37,011 nucleotides of DNA from Aquabacterium soli (GTDB taxonomy: Bacteria > Pseudomonadota > Gammaproteobacteria > Burkholderiales > Burkholderiaceae_C): contig NZ_RSED01000022.1 of assembly GCF_003933735.1 (NCBI RefSeq), positions 1-37,011 of the forward strand. Reading direction: 5' to 3'. Positions 33,965 through 37,011 of the stretch are shown here, piece by piece (within the stretch, counting starts at the first letter, position 1; each line of letters begins with the position of its first letter). A model generated the notes under the pieces. It ran no database searches and was not told the DNA's origin. It saw only the letters and a program-made list of their open reading frames with translations. Made by a program: the position numbers and the translations under genes.

Positions 33965-35278
33965 ATGCCTCAAACAACATCCCCGCTGACGCAGCGCCGC
34001 CTGTCCGCACGACTGAGTTCCACCGCCCTCGCCGTCGCTGGCCTGGCTGCCTTGCTGGCCCCCTGTGCGGCCAATGCCCAAGCCGACGCCTCCGTCGACG
34101 ACCAGTACCGCCAGGCGCTGTACCAGCGCGAAACCGGCGCGCCCTACTCCGCCATCGAATCGCTCGAAACCCTGCTGTCGGCCAACCCCACGCTCAACCG
34201 TGCCCGGCTGGAACTGGCCGTGAGCTACTACCGCACGCTGAACTTCGCCAAGGCCCGAGCCGAATCACAGCGCGTGCTGGACGATCCACAGACGCCCGAG
34301 AACGTCAAGCTGTCGGTGTTGTCCTTCCTGAAGCAGCTCGAGCTTGAAGAGAAGGCCGCGTTCGAGAAGCCCCATAAGTTCGAGCCCAGTGTGTCTCTGG
34401 GATTGCTGTACGACAGCAACGTGAACGCCGGGCCCGACAACGCCGTGCTGCCCGGCGGCTTCCAGCTCACGCCCGGCAGCCTGGAAACTTCCGACTGGGC
34501 CGTGGTGGCCCAGGCCGGCCTGATCCACACCTGGATGAGCCCTTCGCCGGTGCGCCTGGGCCAGTCCACCGCCCGCTTCGGCTGGGTCAGCCAGGGCAGC
34601 CTGTACTACAAGAGCTACCACAACGAGCACGACTACAACCTGGGCGTCGCGACCTTGGCCACCGGCCCCACGCTGATCGTGGGCAACCAGTGGCGCGGCA
34701 ACCTGAACCTGCAGGTCGACCACCTGACCTTCGGTGGCGACACGCTGGGCGTGTACACCTCGCTGAGCCCGTCGGCCGCGGTGCGCATCGGGGCCGATGG
34801 CGAACTCACGGCCGACGTGCAGTGGGTCAAGCGCGATTTCAAACGCAGCGTCGATGAAGGCCGCGACAGCACCTACCGCTCGGCAGGCCTGGCCTATGGC
34901 CACCTGTTCAACCGCGGTCAGCTGGCCGTGCAGGGCGGCGCCCGCTGGTTCGATGAATCGGCCGATCAGGACCGCTTCAGCAACGACGGCTACGAGTACT
35001 TCCTGGGCGCCCGCCTGCGGGCCTGGGAGGGCGGCGACCTGTTTGCCCGCGCCGCCTGGCGCCGCAGCCGCTTTGACGGCGTCGAGCCGCTCTACGGCGA
35101 GGCCCGCCGCGAGACCGAGCGCCGCGTCGAGCTGGGCGCCAGCCACGAGTTCCAGACCGGCTGGTTGCAGAAATGGCAGCTGTCGGCCACCGTCACCAAT
35201 GTCCACAACGAGGCCAATCTGAGCCTCTATGGCTACGACCGCGACACCGTGCAGTTCACGCTGGGCCGCGGGTTCTGA
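33965..35278 (+). CDS. Slam/DUF560-type outer-membrane exporter (type XI secretion)
   Basis: A 437-aa outer-membrane protein. A signal peptide ends near ANAQ (residue 38). TPR-like helices follow (about 45-125; YRQALYQRETGAPYSAIESL, NPTLNRARLELAVSYYRTL). From about residue 135 it becomes a beta-barrel with alternating aromatic strands, beginning SVSLGLLYDSNVNAGPDN, a hallmark of the DUF560/Slam barrel, and ending in Phe (LGRGF). Slam proteins move surface lipoproteins or haemophilin-like cargo across the outer membrane. Its neighbour, starting 23 bases later, has a TbpB-like C-terminal domain, which is the usual cargo signature, so exporter and cargo are adjacent. Specificity for this cargo is inferred. 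Confidence 0.85.
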   Translation: MPQTTSPLTQRRLSARLSSTALAVAGLAALLAPCAANAQADASVDDQYRQALYQRETGAPYSAIESLETLLSANPTLNRARLELAVSYYRTLNFAKARAESQRVLDDPQTPENVKLSVLSFLKQLELEEKAAFEKPHKFEPSVSLGLLYDSNVNAGPDNAVLPGGFQLTPGSLETSDWAVVAQAGLIHTWMSPSPVRLGQSTARFGWVSQGSLYYKSYHNEHDYNLGVATLATGPTLIVGNQWRGNLNLQVDHLTFGGDTLGVYTSLSPSAAVRIGADGELTADVQWVKRDFKRSVDEGRDSTYRSAGLAYGHLFNRGQLAVQGGARWFDESADQDRFSNDGYEYFLGARLRAWEGGDLFARAAWRRSRFDGVEPLYGEARRETERRVELGASHEFQTGWLQKWQLSATVTNVHNEANLSLYGYDRDTVQFTLGRGF

Positions 35279-35300
35279 CCATACCCATCAGGAGCAGTTC

Positions 35301-36542
35301 ATGAAGACCACCACCACCCGCATCACCGCCGTCGCCCTGGCCACGGCCGCCCTGTGCTGGCACCAGGCCAGCCATGCTGCCGCCACACCGGAGCAGTTGC
35401 GCAGCGTGACGCTGTATGCCAACGTGAGCATCCAGGAAGACTCGACCAGCAGCTGGGGCCCCTGGGCTGAATTCGAACCCACGGCCGCGGGCAACAACCC
35501 GCCCGTGGCGGCGCCGCGTGTCAGCACCGATCCGTACCGTCCGCTGGCGCAGATCACGCAACCCGGCACCACGCCACCTATCGATCCTGTCGCGGCATGC
35601 GCCGGCGGCAGCATCTGCGGATTTGGCATTTTCAGGGGTGGTGATCTGAACGACCCAGACCAATCCAAGCCTCTATCCGACTTCAACGCATTCCGGCTCA
35701 ATGGCACCGTTGGCTCGCAAGGCGAAACCGGCTCCGCATTGCTGCCTCAAACAATTCAGCTAGAAGTCACGGTGCTGTCCTCCACCGATGCGAGTTTCCG
35801 CTTACCGGCGTCAGGCGACTTGAACTTGACCGCTGGATATGGACGGTTTCTGGGGGAGACACCAGGCGGCTTCCATTACGCCAATAACAACCTACCCACC
35901 AACGCATACCAAATCGGAGCAGACCCCCAGCGAGCTGGCAGCTTCTACTCGCCCGAGCAGATAGAAGCCATCAATTTCAAGCTGGTGACGTACGTGCAAG
36001 GCTCATCCAGCATGCAAGGCAGTTGGGGTGTGATCGGCTATACCACCACCGATGCCAGCATGGCGACTATCAGAGGCGTCACCAATGCCGAGTACAACGG
36101 CACGGATCACTACGGCACGAATGTCAACGTGAAAGTGAACTTCAATGCGGGCTCGTGGACAGGAAGTTGGAATGGCGGCGGCGACAGCAACGTCGTCAGC
36201 ACCAGGGCTACAACCAGCGGCGGAACCATGCTGACAGGGGGCGTGGGCTTCACAGCCGGGGGCACCGTCGTCGGCTCGACCTTCACATCGAACACGGTAG
36301 GGACCACCGATCCGCGGGCCACCGTCACAGGGACGGTGCAAGGCGCGTTCTTCGGACCAGCCGCCGCTGCTGCCGGCGGCGTGGTCGACATCACCAAGAC
36401 CGTGCTGCCATCATTGCAACAGCCCGCCGGTGTCGGCAACGCCACGCCGCAGACTGTTTCGGTGAACCCCAGCCAGGGCTACACCGGTCGTTATGTGGCC
36501 CCATTCATCGTCACCAGAGGCGGCAACGACCGCCGACAATGA
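35301..36542 (+). CDS. Secreted protein with TbpB-like C-terminal barrel, probable Slam cargo
   Basis: A 413-aa protein with a cleavable Sec signal (RITAVALATAALCWHQASHA, cut near residue 26). The single Cys there is preceded by Leu, so it is not a lipobox and the product should be soluble. The C-terminal ~130 residues read like a TbpB/haemophilin beta-barrel: VNVKVNFNAGSWTGSW, TSGGTMLTGGVGF, GGTVVGSTFTSN, TVTGTVQGAFFGPAAAA, then GGVVDITK. Such barrels mark proteins exported by Slam. The N-terminal half is beta-rich and carries a Cys pair (ACAGGSICGF); it may bind haem, iron or another ligand, unknown. AGGAG precedes the ATG. A strong terminator follows at 36604. Confidence 0.82.
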   Translation: MKTTTTRITAVALATAALCWHQASHAAATPEQLRSVTLYANVSIQEDSTSSWGPWAEFEPTAAGNNPPVAAPRVSTDPYRPLAQITQPGTTPPIDPVAACAGGSICGFGIFRGGDLNDPDQSKPLSDFNAFRLNGTVGSQGETGSALLPQTIQLEVTVLSSTDASFRLPASGDLNLTAGYGRFLGETPGGFHYANNNLPTNAYQIGADPQRAGSFYSPEQIEAINFKLVTYVQGSSSMQGSWGVIGYTTTDASMATIRGVTNAEYNGTDHYGTNVNVKVNFNAGSWTGSWNGGGDSNVVSTRATTSGGTMLTGGVGFTAGGTVVGSTFTSNTVGTTDPRATVTGTVQGAFFGPAAAAAGGVVDITKTVLPSLQQPAGVGNATPQTVSVNPSQGYTGRYVAPFIVTRGGNDRRQ

Positions 36543-36603
36543 CACAGGTGCCGCGCCGCGGCGCCCGGACAACCCGGCCCGTGACCTGCGGCGCGAAATG
36601 ACA

Positions 36604-36634
36604 GAAGGGAGCCCTCGGGCTCCCTTCTTTGTTT
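36604..36634 (+). terminator. Intrinsic terminator of the exporter/cargo operon
   Basis: GAAGGGAGCC-CTCG-GGCTCCCTTC (36604-36627), a perfect 10-bp stem, followed by TTTGTTT. It lies about 60 bases past the cargo stop codon and before the convergent pntB end, so it closes the two-gene operon. Confidence 0.93.
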
Positions 36635-36690
36635 GACGCCTCATCCCCTTGGTGAGGCCGCTCACCGCGCCAGCGGCGCGGCCGGTGCGG

Positions 36691-37011
36691 TCACTCCACC
36701 GCCTTGACCATTTCTTCGACCACCTTCTTGGCGTCGCCGAAGACCATCATGGTCTTGTCCATGTAGAACAGCTCGTTGTCCAGGCCGGCATAGCCCGAGG
36801 CCATGGAGCGCTTGTTCACGATCACCGTCTTGGCCTTGTAGGCCTCCAGGATGGGCATGCCGTAGATCGGGCTGCCCTTGACGTGCGCCGCCGGGTTCAC
36901 CACGTCGTTGGCGCCCAGGATGATGGCCACGTCGGCCTGGCCGAACTCGCCGTTGATGTCTTCCATTTCGAAGACCTGGTCGTAGGGCACCTCGGCCTCG
37001 GCCAGCAGCAC
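36691..37011 (-). CDS. pntB: NAD(P) transhydrogenase subunit beta, C-terminal part (truncated by window end)
   Basis: The 106 codons present are open to the window edge; the gene's 5' part is outside. They encode the NADP-binding domain III of Pnt[65 protein letters not shown], and [20 protein letters not shown]. In the proton-translocating transhydrogenase, PntB binds NADP(H) and, with PntA, couples hydride transfer to proton movement across the inner membrane. It is convergent with the cargo gene. Confidence 0.95.
   Translation of the reverse strand: MLLAEAEVPYDQVFEMEDINGEFGQADVAIILGANDVVNPAAHVKGSPIYGMPILEAYKAKTVIVNKRSMASGYAGLDNELFYMDKTMMVFGDAKKVVEEMVKAVE

Noticed and set aside
35301..35380. 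Lipoprotein processing of the TbpB-like protein at Cys19
   Set aside because: The residue before the Cys is Leu, not Gly/Ala/Ser, and the Cys lies inside the hydrophobic core; a type I cleavage site follows.
1..37011. CRISPR arrays, rRNA and tRNA genes
   Set aside because: No regularly spaced short repeats, and no tRNA- or rRNA-like sequence was recognised on either strand by eye.

Overview
The window looks like a chromosomal segment of a high-GC betaproteobacterium of the order Burkholderiales. Three things point there: the DUF3567 protein, a homocysteine methyltransferase encoded apart from the rest of MetH, and the style of the FadD-like ligase and PhoH/YbeY genes. A Sphaerotilaceae/Aquabacterium-like host is my guess; no rRNA or tRNA is present to settle it. 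Most of the window is dense, GC-rich housekeeping sequence. The first ~4 kb is visibly AT-richer and looks like an acquired patch.

Layout. 1-3913: a decayed IS256-family transposase carrying two in-frame amber codons, then an unrecognised 532-aa lipoprotein gene, an unrecognised 241-aa gene and a truncated exonuclease relic. 3962-14802: MBL hydrolase, M48 metalloprotease, MFS transporter, chemoreceptor, hydroxypyruvate isomerase, alpha/beta hydrolase, YaeQ, FadD-type acyl-CoA ligase and an aromatic/aspartate aminotransferase. 15011-15787: a two-gene unit of a peptide with a double-glycine-type leader and a Cys-rich 150-aa protein. 15795-18621: glutathione peroxidase, a PAS/pseudo-kinase/REC hybrid protein and a hotdog thioesterase. 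18676-19090: a pair of structured repeats. 19123-26415: M14 carboxypeptidase, ruvA, a NarL-type response regulator and its membrane kinase, phoH, ybeY, and an unknown protein. 26538-27183: a second, unrelated pair of structured repeats. 27247-33781: an EAL protein, a second double-glycine leader peptide, metH (homocysteine domain), MHYT-GGDEF-EAL, DUF3567 and an exported glutathione peroxidase. 33965-36542: a Slam/DUF560-type outer-membrane protein followed by a secreted protein with a TbpB-like C-terminal barrel, ended by a strong terminator. 36691-37011: the 3' end of pntB.

Connections. The chemoreceptor, the EAL protein and the MHYT-GGDEF-EAL protein each have an upstream match to a flagellar sigma-28 promoter with identical 15-base spacing, which suggests one motility/c-di-GMP regulon. 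The Slam-like/TbpB-like pair reads as a type XI secretion exporter with its own cargo, with an inverted repeat resembling a Fur box just upstream, so an iron or haem role is plausible. The two leader peptides look like bacteriocin-type precursors, but no C39 peptidase/ABC exporter lies in the window.

The strongest candidates for undescribed biology are the type XI exporter/cargo pair, the peptide plus Cys-rich protein unit, the small unlinked peptide gene at 28817-28996, and two repeat families whose helices differ by compensatory changes between copies.
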